From assembly GCA_051251725.1 (NCBI GenBank), contig JBPOFN010000013.1, positions 45,206 to 109,205 on the forward strand: a stretch of 64,000 nucleotides of DNA, given 5' to 3'. How positions within the stretch are numbered: the stretch's first letter is position 1; each line of letters opens with the position of its first letter. Source of the DNA: JALZUE01 sp051251725. Its GTDB lineage: Bacteria; Pseudomonadota; Gammaproteobacteria; Enterobacterales; Alteromonadaceae. The notes beneath the pieces were generated by a model. It ran no database searches and was not told the DNA's origin. It worked only from the letters and a program-made list of their open reading frames with translations. Shown here in pieces: positions 36,166-44,814 of the stretch. Made by a program: the position numbers and the translations under genes.

Positions 36166-36343
36166 TAGAGTGTAATCTGCCTTGGACTAATTCTGTTATC
36201 AAGAGCGCTATGATATTTTGTTGATTAACAAGCGTTAATTTTGATGGCTTAATTAAAAACCATAATCGAATACTACCAAATAGCTTACAGGATCAATAAT
36301 AACGCTATATTCGACATCAAACTGCCAATCGGCACTTTCTTAG

Positions 36344-36853
36344 CTAGGCTGTAACTGCTACTTGTTGATTAACAATCGACTGCTCAATAGTATTGAGCCA
36401 CTCATTAGTATTAAACGCCAACTTAGCTGTAGTCACTTTATTTTCTGAATGATATCTTTTTTGGGTATGCAAACTGGTATTACTTAGGATATTCGATGAA
36501 ATATGCTTTACATCATCACGAAACGCTAACGCTTTTGGCTTTAAAGAATTTCGAAAATGAATCTCATTCATATCATTAACTAAATGAGCTTGATTAAAAC
36601 TGTCAATATCATCAAGTTGCGCTAACGCTAAAGGCTGCGGTTTTGGCAAATTAAATAAGCGGCGAAGCTGTTCTTCATCTTGGCGCTTTTCAACATCGGC
36701 CTGTTCAGGCAAGTTAAATTCACTAAACTCTCGAGCATCTTCCGTCAGCATCGCTAACATCAAACTAAAGTCTGAGCGTCTTTCCTGCTGAACACATTGA
36801 TTAAGCGCAGTGCCTAATTCAATTTCATTGATGAGAACTTGAGAAACTTCCAA
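36344..36853 (-). CDS. Conserved hypothetical protein (probably VC2046/SO_2500 family)
   Basis: 169 aa, no signal or membrane segment. The N-terminal LINEIELGTALNQCVQQERRSDFSLMLAMLTEDAREFSEF resembles, from memory, a gammaproteobacterial family of unknown function found in Vibrio and Shewanella. The rest is hydrophilic, with FRNSLKPKALAF near residue 100 and EWLNTIEQSI at the end. No catalytic motif is recognised. It is monocistronic, convergent with ychJ and divergent from the M16 protease. No function is proposed. Confidence 0.75.
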   Translation of the reverse strand: MEVSQVLINEIELGTALNQCVQQERRSDFSLMLAMLTEDAREFSEFNLPEQADVEKRQDEEQLRRLFNLPKPQPLALAQLDDIDSFNQAHLVNDMNEIHFRNSLKPKALAFRDDVKHISSNILSNTSLHTQKRYHSENKVTTAKLAFNTNEWLNTIEQSIVNQQVAVTA

Positions 36854-37069
36854 AACGCATACTCAATTGACCTGATAATAATGCTATCGGCCTGCAAGAC
36901 TTTTTATTTAGTTAAATCTCATTAAATTGTTAAAAAATATTATCTACTCAATGACTTTCGTTAAATTTAGTATATGCTGATTTTTCAAATCACATTCGCC
37001 GTTAACATCATGTTTAACGGTAATATAACGTAAACACTATTATCAATTATTCAAGGAATGGTAAGTGAC

Positions 37070-39871
37070 ATGAATAAATTCAGCGCCATTATTTTTTCGG
37101 TATCGTTAGCTCTGCTCTCTTTACTTACAGCTTGTATGTCTACTGATGACACCCGAGGGCAAGCTCCCACGATCACGCCTGCGGTAAGTCAACAAGATAA
37201 CAGCCTTACTTATGTTCGCACGGTAGAAGGAATTGAAGAATACCAACTCGCCAATGGCTTAAAGGTATTGTTATATCCAGATCAGGCCCAGCCAAAAACG
37301 TTAGTGAATATTACCTATCGTGTCGGCTCCATAAATGAATATTATGGCGAAACCGGCATGGCGCACTTGTTAGAACATATGTTGTTTAAAGGGTCGACGA
37401 ACTATCCAAAAATAGATACTGAATTTCAAAAACGCGGCATGCAAACCAATGCCACCACTTGGTTAGATAGAACCAATTATTTTGGCGTTTTTGACGCAAA
37501 TGAAGAAACTCTCGCTTGGACTATTGGTATGGAAGCCGATCGCATGATCAATGCGACTTTTACCGAAGCACAGTTACAAAGTGAAATGACCGTTGTTCGC
37601 AACGAAATGGAAAAAAATGAAAACAACCCAGTGCGGATGCTATTAAGCCGAATGTCTTCGATGGCGTACCTGTGGCATAACTATGGCAATTCCACTATCG
37701 GCGCGCGCTCAGATGTAGAAAACTTCCCCTTTACCAAATTACGTGCCTTTTATAAAAAGCATTATCGCCCAGACAATAGCGTACTGACTGTCGCCGGCCG
37801 GTTTGATAAACAAAGCACAATAAAATTAATTCAAGATAAATTTGGCACTATAGCAAAACCTCAACAGCCACTCGCGCCTTTATACACAAAAGAGCCAACA
37901 CAAGATGGTGAGCGCGTTATTAATTTGCGAAGAACCGGCGACATTCCGGTCATCGGTTTGTTATATCATCTACCTTCGGGCTTACACCCTGATGCGGCAG
38001 CGATGACAGTATTAGAAGAAATTCTGTCTGATTACACCCGCGGGCGCCTACAAAAACAATTAGTAGAAACTAAACTGTCAACCGGCACGGCGGCATTTTC
38101 ATTTATGTTAAAAGACAGTTCACAATTTATCTTTATTGCACAAGGTGAAAAAGGTGTCGACACCGATAAAATGGAACAAGCCCTACTGGAAATCGCAGAA
38201 GGGATAGCTCGACATAAAATTAGCGACGAAGAAGTTCAGCAGGCGAAAGCGAAACTGGCCAATGAATCAGCGCAAGCAATGCGTAATGTCACGAGTATTG
38301 GCATGGCACTGTCTGAATATATTGCAAAAGGCGATTACCGCCATAATTTTTATTTTCGTGACCAAATAGAAGCCGTAACCACAGAGCAGGTACAAACGGC
38401 AGCAGAAAAATACTTGATCCAAAGTAATCGAACATTAGGCCGTTTTATTCCAACTGACACGCCAATACGCGCTGAGCTACCAGCGGCGCCTGATCTTGCA
38501 GAGTTATTGAAAGATTACAAAGGCAAAGCGGTAGCCAGCGCCGGCGAAGTTTATGACAATACCGTTGAGAATATTAAACAGCGTTTAGTACAAACGACGT
38601 GGTCAAATGGAACACAATTAAGTGTCTATCCTAAAAAACGACGCGGTGAAGAAATCATTATAAATATTCACCTACCAACAGGTGACTTAAAGAGTCTTAA
38701 CAATACCGGCACCGCCTTTGATTTTATTGCGCCATTGCTCGACTTAGGTAATAAAAAGCATAACAAAGCAGAAATTTCTGCCAAATTAGATCAATTGAAA
38801 AGTAGCCTTTATTTTGCATCCGAGCCTGGCGCTTTTGACATCAATATCAAAACCGATAAAGACAACTTAACAAATACCCTTACGCTACTAAATGATTTGT
38901 TATCTTATCCGACCTTTCCTGAAAAAGAATTAGCGGTGCTCAAGCGCAGTAGTATTGCCACTATTGAAGCTAATCGTAAAGATCCCGGTAGTGTTGCCCT
39001 CGCCGGCCTTCGAAACACACTTTATAACTACCCTAACGGCCATCCAAATGAATCATTAGCAACAGAGCAAAAAATTGCCGCTATCAATGCCATGACTTCC
39101 GCTCAACTCGCTAAGTTATATCAGCAACACTTCTCCCTTAATCATGGTTTTATTTCGGTGATTGGTGATGTCGATCCTGACAAGGTGTCTGCGCAGTTAC
39201 AAAATCACTTAAGCCGCTTTAATAAAGCAGTACCGTATCAGCCAATCAAAAGTGCTTATCATAAACTAGAAGGCGAAACACACAGCTACGAAACACCGGA
39301 TAAAGCCAACGCCCAGTTATATATTGTTAATGTGTTGGCATTAAGCAAAGACTCACCAGACTATTTGCCGTTAACTATCGCTAATCAAATTTTTGGACAA
39401 GATACTTTCACTTCAAGAATAGGCGCAAGGATCAGAGTAAAAGAAGGCTTAAGTTATTCAGTCGGCTCAGGTTTACAAATACCGAATAAACCTAAAGGAG
39501 AGCAAGGGATTTTTTACGCTTACGCTATCGCCGCGCCTGAGAATATCAACAAAGCAATTAGTGCTTTTAAAGAAGAAGTTAACAAGGTGGCAAGTGAAGG
39601 TTTTACACAACAAGAATTGAATGATGCCATTCAAGCTTATATTAAAAATCGCGCCCGACAGTGGGCTGATGACAACACCATTGCTAATATATTAATTGAT
39701 GCTGCTCAAAATCAACATACACTTGATTATTACAATGAACAACTAGCAAAAGTGAAGTCGTTAACCTTAGCTGACATCAATCACGTCTTTAAAAAGTATA
39801 TTGCTGACAAAAAAATCAATATCTTTAAAGCCGGCGATTTTGCTCAAGTGGTAAATAATTTACCGCAGTAA
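37070..39871 (+). CDS. M16 family zinc protease lipoprotein (pitrilysin/insulinase-like)
   Basis: 933 aa from the ATG at 37070; an ATG 12 bases upstream is possible. The lipoprotein signal ends LLTAC (Cys about 18), so it should sit in the periplasm or outer membrane. The inverted zinc motif HLLEH (HxxEH) is near residue 100, with the downstream Glu region ERTVVRNEM-like TVVRNEMEKNE. A second M16 half (about 500-930) lacks the zinc motif and ends with the R/Y substrate-binding segment GARIRVKEGLSYSVGSG. The fused active plus inactive arrangement is the normal pitrilysin plan. It probably degrades peptides in the envelope. It is monocistronic with its own terminator. Confidence 0.92.
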   Translation: MNKFSAIIFSVSLALLSLLTACMSTDDTRGQAPTITPAVSQQDNSLTYVRTVEGIEEYQLANGLKVLLYPDQAQPKTLVNITYRVGSINEYYGETGMAHLLEHMLFKGSTNYPKIDTEFQKRGMQTNATTWLDRTNYFGVFDANEETLAWTIGMEADRMINATFTEAQLQSEMTVVRNEMEKNENNPVRMLLSRMSSMAYLWHNYGNSTIGARSDVENFPFTKLRAFYKKHYRPDNSVLTVAGRFDKQSTIKLIQDKFGTIAKPQQPLAPLYTKEPTQDGERVINLRRTGDIPVIGLLYHLPSGLHPDAAAMTVLEEILSDYTRGRLQKQLVETKLSTGTAAFSFMLKDSSQFIFIAQGEKGVDTDKMEQALLEIAEGIARHKISDEEVQQAKAKLANESAQAMRNVTSIGMALSEYIAKGDYRHNFYFRDQIEAVTTEQVQTAAEKYLIQSNRTLGRFIPTDTPIRAELPAAPDLAELLKDYKGKAVASAGEVYDNTVENIKQRLVQTTWSNGTQLSVYPKKRRGEEIIINIHLPTGDLKSLNNTGTAFDFIAPLLDLGNKKHNKAEISAKLDQLKSSLYFASEPGAFDINIKTDKDNLTNTLTLLNDLLSYPTFPEKELAVLKRSSIATIEANRKDPGSVALAGLRNTLYNYPNGHPNESLATEQKIAAINAMTSAQLAKLYQQHFSLNHGFISVIGDVDPDKVSAQLQNHLSRFNKAVPYQPIKSAYHKLEGETHSYETPDKANAQLYIVNVLALSKDSPDYLPLTIANQIFGQDTFTSRIGARIRVKEGLSYSVGSGLQIPNKPKGEQGIFYAYAIAAPENINKAISAFKEEVNKVASEGFTQQELNDAIQAYIKNRARQWADDNTIANILIDAAQNQHTLDYYNEQLAKVKSLTLADINHVFKKYIADKKINIFKAGDFAQVVNNLPQ

Positions 39872-39936
39872 TTACCCTCTTAAGCGCTAATATAAATAGG
39901 TTCGTAAATAATTAAAATGAAATTTCATACCTAAAT

Positions 39937-39983
39937 AAAATGGCAGTTAGCATCGATATTAACGGTGCTAACTGCCATTTTTT
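39937..39983. terminator. Rho-independent terminator after the M16 protease
   Basis: 16-bp perfect stem AAAATGGCAGTTAGCA / TGCTAACTGCCATTTT, loop of about 13 bases, then further Ts. Confidence 0.85.
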
Positions 39984-40193
39984 ATCTAAATATTTATTAA
40001 ATTTAACTAAAATTTATTTAAATTTTTATATTAAGACCTAAACCCCGCTAAGTGGCAATTAAGCTCAAATAAGCCTAACTAAACCGCGAGTTAATGGTCC
40101 TTTTCCGTAGCATCGATTGCCAGCAACCATAAATAATGTATATTAAAAGGTAATATTTTAACTTTACATCATCAAAGCTGACTGGATTTTAAG
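39984..40193. other. Spacer before the solute-binding protein gene
   Basis: Together with the terminator this makes a gene-free stretch of 322 bases. Nothing beyond a presumed promoter was recognised. Confidence 0.5.
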
Positions 40194-40949
40194 ATGAAGA
40201 ACAAACATATACTCACCCTTTTTTGTTCTATTGCTTTTATCATTAGTACGCAAATATCAGCTCAATCGTTATTATTTGTTACTGAACATTCACCGCCTTT
40301 TCAATTTCTCAATAAATCCAATCAAGTTGATGGTTTCACCACCGAAGTTGTTGAAGCGGCACTCGCATTAACGCCTTACGAATATCAAATCAAACTATAC
40401 CCTTGGTCCCGCTCCTTTATTTTGGCAAAAGGCCAGCAGAATACATGTATTTTTTTAATGTCCAGAGATAAAGAACGAGAGCAACACTTTCAATGGGTCG
40501 CACCAATCTTAACAACCAATGATTATTTTATTGGTTTATCGGCAAGAGGCGATATCAAAGTTAATACCCTGGATGATGTGAAAAAATATAAAGTAGCGGT
40601 TTTAAAAGAAGACCGAACTTATTATGAATTATTAAGGCAAGGTTTTGTCCTCAATAAAAACCTGTATGTGATTAACAAAAGTACTTCGATGTTGAAGCTG
40701 TTAACAACCAGACAACACATAGATTTTATTTTAGCTAATCCGATTAACGTAAAGGCGCGCGCGAAGTTTAATAATATTGATGATGAATTATTTAAAACTT
40801 ACTTTAAATTAAATGAAACACCAGTAGCGTTATATTTGGCTTGTGGTCTACAAACTCCGGCAGCTACCGTGCAAAAGCTTTCACATGCCATTAATACAAT
40901 TAAAGCAAATGGCACTTATGATGAAATTTTTGCCCGCTGGCAACAATAA
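40194..40949 (+). CDS. Periplasmic solute-binding protein, family 3 (PBP2 fold), orphan
   Basis: 251 aa with a signal peptide of about 22 residues ending ISAQ|S. Family 3 signatures: FVTEHSPPFQFLNKSNQVDGFTTEVVEAAL at the start, LYPWSRSFILAKGQQNTCIFLMSRDKERE, LDDVKKYKVAVLKEDRTYYELLRQG and a C-terminal HAINTIKANGTYDEIFARW. Such proteins bind amino acids or small acids for ABC transporters, but no permease or ATPase gene is next to it. Homologues of this size in Alteromonadales are often stand-alone, with possible sensory roles. The ligand is unknown. Confidence 0.85.
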   Translation: MKNKHILTLFCSIAFIISTQISAQSLLFVTEHSPPFQFLNKSNQVDGFTTEVVEAALALTPYEYQIKLYPWSRSFILAKGQQNTCIFLMSRDKEREQHFQWVAPILTTNDYFIGLSARGDIKVNTLDDVKKYKVAVLKEDRTYYELLRQGFVLNKNLYVINKSTSMLKLLTTRQHIDFILANPINVKARAKFNNIDDELFKTYFKLNETPVALYLACGLQTPAATVQKLSHAINTIKANGTYDEIFARWQQ

Positions 40950-41086
40950 CTTATCAATGCCAATTACTGGTAATTAAGCCGCTGACGATTAAAAATCAGG
41001 TGACCTATTCCACATAAGCTATCCTAGTTCACACAAAGTTAAACTAGCTCACATCAGATTGACGCGAGCTAGGTTAAATATTTCAG

Positions 41087-41557
41087 TTATTGAATAGCTA
41101 ATAATTCCACTTCAAAAATAAGCAATGAACCTGGCGCTATTTTCCCAGCAGCGCTATTGCCATAACCTAGCGCTGGCGGAATGAAAAATTTGAATTTATC
41201 ACCAACCGACATTAATTGCAGGCCTTCTGTCCAACCGCGTATCACTTGATTTAAACCAAAGCTAATTGGCGCACCGCGTTCTACCGAACTGTCAAACACA
41301 GTGCCGTCTAATAACGAACCATGATAATGCACTTTCACCTTTGAGTGAGAGCTTGGCTGCTTAGTGCCCTCGCCCTGTTGTAAAACTTGATATTGCAAAC
41401 CAGAAGCCGTTTCAACCACACCGCTAACAGCTTTATTTTTGTCTAAAAAATCCTTGGCAATAGCAGTGTTTGTTATCGCTAAATTCTTATTATTGGTATT
41501 TTTAATGAAAAAGAAAATGACTAAAGCAACCACAACCACTAAAACTACGTACTTCAT
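41087..41557 (-). CDS. FKBP-type peptidyl-prolyl isomerase, membrane anchored
   Basis: 156 aa. An N-terminal hydrophobic helix (residues 2-19) without a clear cleavage site suggests an inner-membrane anchor with the domain in the periplasm. The FKBP domain covers about 55-155: VKVHYHGSLLDGTVFDSSVERGAPISFGLNQVIRGWTEGLQLMSVGDKFKFFIPPALGYG, with the active-site aromatic residues present. It catalyses cis-trans prolyl isomerisation in protein folding. The N-terminal dimerisation domain seen in FkpA is replaced by a short linker, so it is more like FklB/SlyD-independent small forms. Confidence 0.9.
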   Translation of the reverse strand: MKYVVLVVVVALVIFFFIKNTNNKNLAITNTAIAKDFLDKNKAVSGVVETASGLQYQVLQQGEGTKQPSSHSKVKVHYHGSLLDGTVFDSSVERGAPISFGLNQVIRGWTEGLQLMSVGDKFKFFIPPALGYGNSAAGKIAPGSLLIFEVELLAIQ

Positions 41558-41685
41558 AACTTATCCTATTAACTTATTGCGTTGTTCATTCTAACACCTG
41601 CCTGTTTTGATAATAAAACTAATTTAAATGCTTAACGCAAACTTTAGAGTTAAAAATACCAATAAATCAGTGATTTCTTCGAATG

Positions 41686-41739
41686 TGGTAGTGAGATAGA
41701 TATTTAAACTCTACTTGAAGGTTTAGCGCTACAAACCCA
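41686..41739 (-). pseudogene. Decayed copy of the tRNA-Ser 3' half (copy A)
   Basis: 54 bases matching the second copy at 41820-41873 with about five mismatches. It retains an acceptor/T-arm-like segment (GTGAGATAG..AAACTCTA on the plus strand) but the T loop is altered, and there is no anticodon arm. Confidence 0.7.
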
Positions 41740-41819
41740 CTTGACTCAATAATTACAAATCTGAAACCCCAGACGAAAAAAAACCGCTTATCTTGCGAAT
41801 TAACGGGCTTTTCTAAATG

Positions 41820-41873
41820 TGGCGGTGAGATAGAGATTTGAACTCTACTTGAAAGTTTAGCGCTACAAACCCA
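41820..41873 (-). pseudogene. Partial copy of the tRNA-Ser 3' half (copy B)
   Basis: The first 28 bases (41820-41847) are identical to 41937-41964 of the intact tRNA-Ser, including the CCA, acceptor 3' strand and T arm. With the flanking terminator arm, 41791-41847 matches 41908-41964 with one mismatch (offset 117). Beyond that it switches to a variable-arm sequence shared only with copy A, then the GCTACAAACCC segment again. Confidence 0.8.
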
Positions 41874-41892
41874 CTCTTTATAATTTAAAAGC

Positions 41893-41929
41893 AAAAAGCC
41901 CGTTAACTCTTGCGAATTAACGGGCTTTT
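41893..41929 (-). terminator. Terminator of tRNA-Ser
   Basis: Stem AAAAGCCCGTTAA / TTAACGGGCTTTT with about 10 loop bases, directly after the tRNA 3' end on the minus strand. A degraded copy lies at about 41779-41812 with partial copy B. Confidence 0.8.
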
Positions 41930-41936
41930 CTAAATA

Positions 41937-42027
41937 TGGCGGTGAGATAGAGATTTGAACTCTAGAAGGGCTACAAACCCTTGCCGGTTTTCAAGACCGG
42001 TGCTTTCGACCACTCAGCCATCTCACC
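41937..42027 (-). tRNA. tRNA-Ser (UGA anticodon)
   Basis: On the minus strand it begins GGTGAGATGGCTGAGTGG, with the class II long variable arm after the anticodon stem CCGGTCTTGAAAACCGG (anticodon TGA). The T arm AGAGTTCAAATCTCT, acceptor ATCTCACC, discriminator G and encoded CCA follow. The 7-bp acceptor stem GGTGAGA/TCTCACC is perfect. Length 91 with CCA is normal for tRNA-Ser. Confidence 0.96.
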
Positions 42028-42404
42028 TGGGTATCTATTGGCGTTGCCAAAGATGGGGCGAATATTAATGGCTGACTTCCCTCTTGTAAAGGGATAAATT
42101 ATAAAAAAAGTTTGTTTGCTAACTTTTTAATCAGTTTGCAGCATATTCATACTAACCAAAGCTTAAACGGCGACAAATACCCGCTAATAAAACTCACTTT
42201 ACGGTTCTTAATTTATCAGCTCAATTTACCGTTACACTTACTTACAATAATCAAAAATAATTCATCAATAATTAATGGCTTATACAATAGTAATTTATAA
42301 ATCGTCGTGCCATAATATGTCAAAGTTAGCTTTAAGACTTGAACTTTAAATAAAAGTCCATATCTTAACTACTGTGTAATTTTAAAATTCATTGAGGAAA
42401 TTTT
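42028..42404. other. 377-bp spacer between tRNA-Ser and the Bax-inhibitor-like gene
   Basis: Contains the tRNA promoter side (minus strand) and the promoter of the next gene. An AT-rich 62-codon reading frame at 42112-42300 has no ribosome site or family resemblance and is not called. Confidence 0.5.
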
Positions 42405-43073
42405 ATGCAATCAAATATGGGTTTTCATGCCGCCACTGAGAGTTCGGCAATTGAAATAAATAAAGTACTACGTAACACTTATATGTTACTTGGTATGACA
42501 CTAGCTTTTAGTGCAGTGACCGCTGGTATATCAATGGCAATGAATCTATCTCATATCGCAGCATTGGTTATGACCTTAGTTGCGTTTGGTTTATTGTTTG
42601 TTGTTCATAAACAAGCTGACAAAGCAAGCGGACTTATTTGGATATTCGCCTTTACTGGTTTGATGGGCGCTTCTTTAGGGCCAATGTTAAACATGTATGC
42701 GTCCATGCCAAATGGTGGCTCTTTAATCATGCAAGCATTAGGTGGAACAGCGTTAATTTTCTTTTCATTGTCAGCTTATGCCTTAACCAGCAAAAAAGAC
42801 TTCTCATTTATGGGCGGCTTTTTAATGGTTGGTTTAATTGTCGTGATTATTGCAGGTATTGCTAATATCTTTTTTCAAATCCCTGCTATCTCACTAGCGT
42901 TAAGCTCAGCGATTATTTTAATCATGTCTGGTTTAATTTTATTTGATACTAGCCGTATTATTCATGGCGGTGAGCGTAACTACATTCGCGCAACTGTTTC
43001 ATTGTACTTAAATGTGTACAACATCTTTACTAGCCTTTTACATTTATTAGGCGTTTTAAATTCAGATGACTAA
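42405..43073 (+). CDS. yccA: Bax inhibitor-1/YccA family membrane protein
   Basis: 222 aa with seven predicted transmembrane helices, typical of TMBIM/UPF0005 proteins. Conserved points: NKVLRNTYMLLGMTLAFSAVTAG at the N-terminus, FTGLMGASLGPML, the Asp-containing ILFDTSRIIHGGERNYIRATVSLYLNVYNIFTSLLHLLG C-terminus. E. coli YccA restrains FtsH-mediated degradation of SecY; some bacterial homologues leak calcium. It lies immediately upstream of tusDCBE, as in E. coli where yccA neighbours tusE. A good GAGGAAA ribosome site precedes the ATG and a terminator follows. Confidence 0.93.
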   Translation: MQSNMGFHAATESSAIEINKVLRNTYMLLGMTLAFSAVTAGISMAMNLSHIAALVMTLVAFGLLFVVHKQADKASGLIWIFAFTGLMGASLGPMLNMYASMPNGGSLIMQALGGTALIFFSLSAYALTSKKDFSFMGGFLMVGLIVVIIAGIANIFFQIPAISLALSSAIILIMSGLILFDTSRIIHGGERNYIRATVSLYLNVYNIFTSLLHLLGVLNSDD

Positions 43074-43095
43074 TATCTATTATTAGATATAATAT

Positions 43096-43120
43096 AAAGC
43101 CTCGCTTGCGAGGCTTTTTT
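43096..43120 (+). terminator. Rho-independent terminator after yccA
   Basis: AAAGCCTCGC / GCGAGGCTTT stem with a very short loop and a T run, 22 bases after the stop. Confidence 0.85.
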
Positions 43121-43180
43121 ATTTCTGTTTTTTGCTGCTGTTTTTAATAGCTAAATCTTCATTACAACTTGGTAAAAAAA

Positions 43181-43561
43181 ATGAATCGCTCCTCTTTAGC
43201 GGTAGTCGTTACCTCGGCGCCACATAGTAACTTTACCGCCACGGCAATTGATTATATTGAATCCGCATTAACTAACGAAGCTGTTGAAGTTTTAGGCGTG
43301 TTTTTTTATCAAGATGGTGCCCTGAATGCAAATAGCCATATCACTATGCCAAATGATGAATTTCAAGCAATTAAACAGTGGCAACGCCTACACCGCGAAT
43401 ATCAACTGCCATTACATATATGTATTACCGCGGCAGAAAAACGCGGCTTGTCTGATGGTACAGAAGACTTGAGTTTAAATATTGCGCCTGAATTTATTAT
43501 TTCGGGCTTAGGTGAGTTAGTAGAATTAACCAGTAAAGCCGATCGTACGGTCCAGTTATAA
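43181..43561 (+). CDS. tusD: Sulfurtransferase TusD
   Basis: 126 aa from the ATG at 43181; an upstream in-frame TTG is unlikely. It belongs to the TusBCD complex, which relays persulfide sulfur from TusA to TusE for 2-thiouridine in tRNA. The active-site Cys is in LPLHICITAAEKRG, matching E. coli TusD Cys78 context LNICVAAALRRG. SGLGELVELTSKADRTVQ ends the protein as in E. coli. Confidence 0.94.
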   Translation: MNRSSLAVVVTSAPHSNFTATAIDYIESALTNEAVEVLGVFFYQDGALNANSHITMPNDEFQAIKQWQRLHREYQLPLHICITAAEKRGLSDGTEDLSLNIAPEFIISGLGELVELTSKADRTVQL

Positions 43562-43593
43562 GTTATTTAAACGTTAGGTAAAACCGCTATATC

Positions 43594-43950
43594 ATGAAAA
43601 ATATCGCCATAGTGAACAGTAAAGTCCCCTTTGCTAACAATGCAGGAAAAGATGCACTTGATCTCGCCTTGATTTTTGGCAGTTACGAACAAAACGTTAG
43701 TCTATTTTTTCATGATGAAGGCGTTTGGCAGCTGATAAATAACCAGCAACCTGAGCAAATCAGTCAAAAAGATTATTTGAAAACCTTCGCTGCTTTTGAA
43801 CTTTACGATATTGACCATGTTTATGTTTGCCGTAGTTCATTATCAACACGCTCGCTGAATGAGAGCTTTCATATTGATGATGTTACTGTGCTAAATGAAG
43901 CCGATTTTTATCAAAAACTACTTTCACACGACGTTATTTTTAGGTTCTAA
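43594..43950 (+). CDS. tusC: Sulfurtransferase complex subunit TusC
   Basis: 118 aa DsrF-like fold. KNIAIVNSKVPFANNAGKDALDLALIFGSYEQNVSLFFHDEGVWQL is typical of TusC, forming the heterohexamer with TusB and TusD. It lies 32 bp after tusD and 4 bp before tusB. Confidence 0.93.
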   Translation: MKNIAIVNSKVPFANNAGKDALDLALIFGSYEQNVSLFFHDEGVWQLINNQQPEQISQKDYLKTFAAFELYDIDHVYVCRSSLSTRSLNESFHIDDVTVLNEADFYQKLLSHDVIFRF

Positions 43951-43954
43951 CTCA

Positions 43955-44245
43955 ATGACAACTCTCCACATAGTGCGAACTTCACGTTTTGCCGATAATA
44001 ATTTTAACCATGCATTAACGGCGGCTAACAACAATGATGCTGTCGTGCTAATCGACGATGGCTGTTATTGTTTAAATGCGCTTGATAAGCTCGATACCAT
44101 TGAGCGTAATCCGTTAGATTTTTTTGTTATTGATACCCATGCAGCAGCACGAGCAATGCAGCTAACCTCTTCGGTTAATGCGATCACCATGGAACAATTA
44201 GTTGAACTTACCTTTTCTTATCAGCGAGTGATCACATGGCAGTAA
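43955..44245 (+). CDS. tusB: Sulfurtransferase complex subunit TusB
   Basis: 96 aa from the ATG at 43955 (MTTLHIVRTSRFADNNF), matching the family length of about 95; a longer frame starting inside tusC is rejected. The DDGCYCLN segment is the DsrH-like core. It overlaps tusE by 10 bases, so the two are coupled. Confidence 0.92.
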   Translation: MTTLHIVRTSRFADNNFNHALTAANNNDAVVLIDDGCYCLNALDKLDTIERNPLDFFVIDTHAAARAMQLTSSVNAITMEQLVELTFSYQRVITWQ

Positions 44246-44571
44246 TTGAATTTGAACAGCAAACAATTGAAATTGACCAACAAGGTTATTTGATCAACTT
44301 TAAAGATTGGCAAGAAGCGCTGGCGCCTTTGTTAGCTGCACAAGATGACTTAACACTAACTGAACAGCACTGGGAAGTGATACGTTTTGTGCGAGCGTTT
44401 TATTTAACTTACAACACCTCCCCTGCAATTCGTGCATTAACGAAAGCGATGAAAGCTGAATTTGGTGAAGAAAAGGCGAATAGCCGCTACTTGTATCGTT
44501 TATTTCCCCAAGGGCCGGCAAAACAAGCAACAAAATACGCCGGCTTACCAAAACCAGCGCGCTGTATATAA
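44236..44571 (+). CDS. tusE: TusE/DsrC-family sulfur carrier
   Basis: 111 aa. It accepts persulfide from TusD and hands it to MnmA for thiolation of tRNA uridine 34. The essential Cys is the penultimate residue (LPKPARCI), as in TusE, with GYLINFKDWQEALAP, LTEQHWEVIRFVRAFYLTYNTSPAIRAL and YLYRLFPQGPAKQATKYAGLPKP. Only the one C-terminal Cys is seen, so it is the tRNA-thiolation form, not the two-cysteine DsrC of sulfur oxidisers. Confidence 0.96.
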   Translation: MAVIEFEQQTIEIDQQGYLINFKDWQEALAPLLAAQDDLTLTEQHWEVIRFVRAFYLTYNTSPAIRALTKAMKAEFGEEKANSRYLYRLFPQGPAKQATKYAGLPKPARCI

Positions 44572-44589
44572 AACGCATTTTGCACAATT

Positions 44590-44787
44590 TTATACTTTGA
44601 TATTGATTATACTGCCACTGCTATTGGTTGGCGCAGGTACTTGGTTTATATTCGCCGATTGAATAAGCGCTAATGCGAGCTGGCCTTCAATTTCTTGTTG
44701 GCTTTTCGCTTTTTGCGCGGTCTTTATCCCTTGAGCTGTCTCAACATTACTTTGCACTACTGCAGTACTGCTAATCGCTAATGACAT
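44590..44787 (-). CDS. Small conserved hypothetical protein (possibly YjfB-like)
   Basis: 65 aa with a strong GGGGGG-rich ribosome site 4 bases before the ATG, which supports real translation. The sequence is Ala/Gln/Ser rich with a helical middle (GIKTAQKAKSQQEIEGQLALALIQSA) and a polar tail ending INIKV. Small proteins of this plan, with a helical Ala/Gln segment and a terminal NINI-like motif, are common in marine gammaproteobacteria and resemble the YjfB 'putative motility' family. That relation is from memory and uncertain. It lies convergent with tusE, only 18 bp away. Confidence 0.6.
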   Translation of the reverse strand: MSLAISSTAVVQSNVETAQGIKTAQKAKSQQEIEGQLALALIQSANINQVPAPTNSSGSIINIKV

Positions 44788-44814
44788 AATCCCCCCGTTA
44801 TCTTTAAACTGTCT

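Noticed and set aside
41667..41894. 75-codon reading frame on the minus strand
   Set aside because: It runs across the two tRNA-Ser remnants and terminator copies, so its apparent coding is a by-product of tRNA-like DNA.
42112..42300. 62-codon plus-strand frame before yccA
   Set aside because: AT-rich, no ribosome site, no family likeness; the yccA promoter must lie here.
43895..43954. Longer TusB starting inside tusC
   Set aside because: Extra 20 residues are not in the family; the ATG at 43955 gives the normal length.
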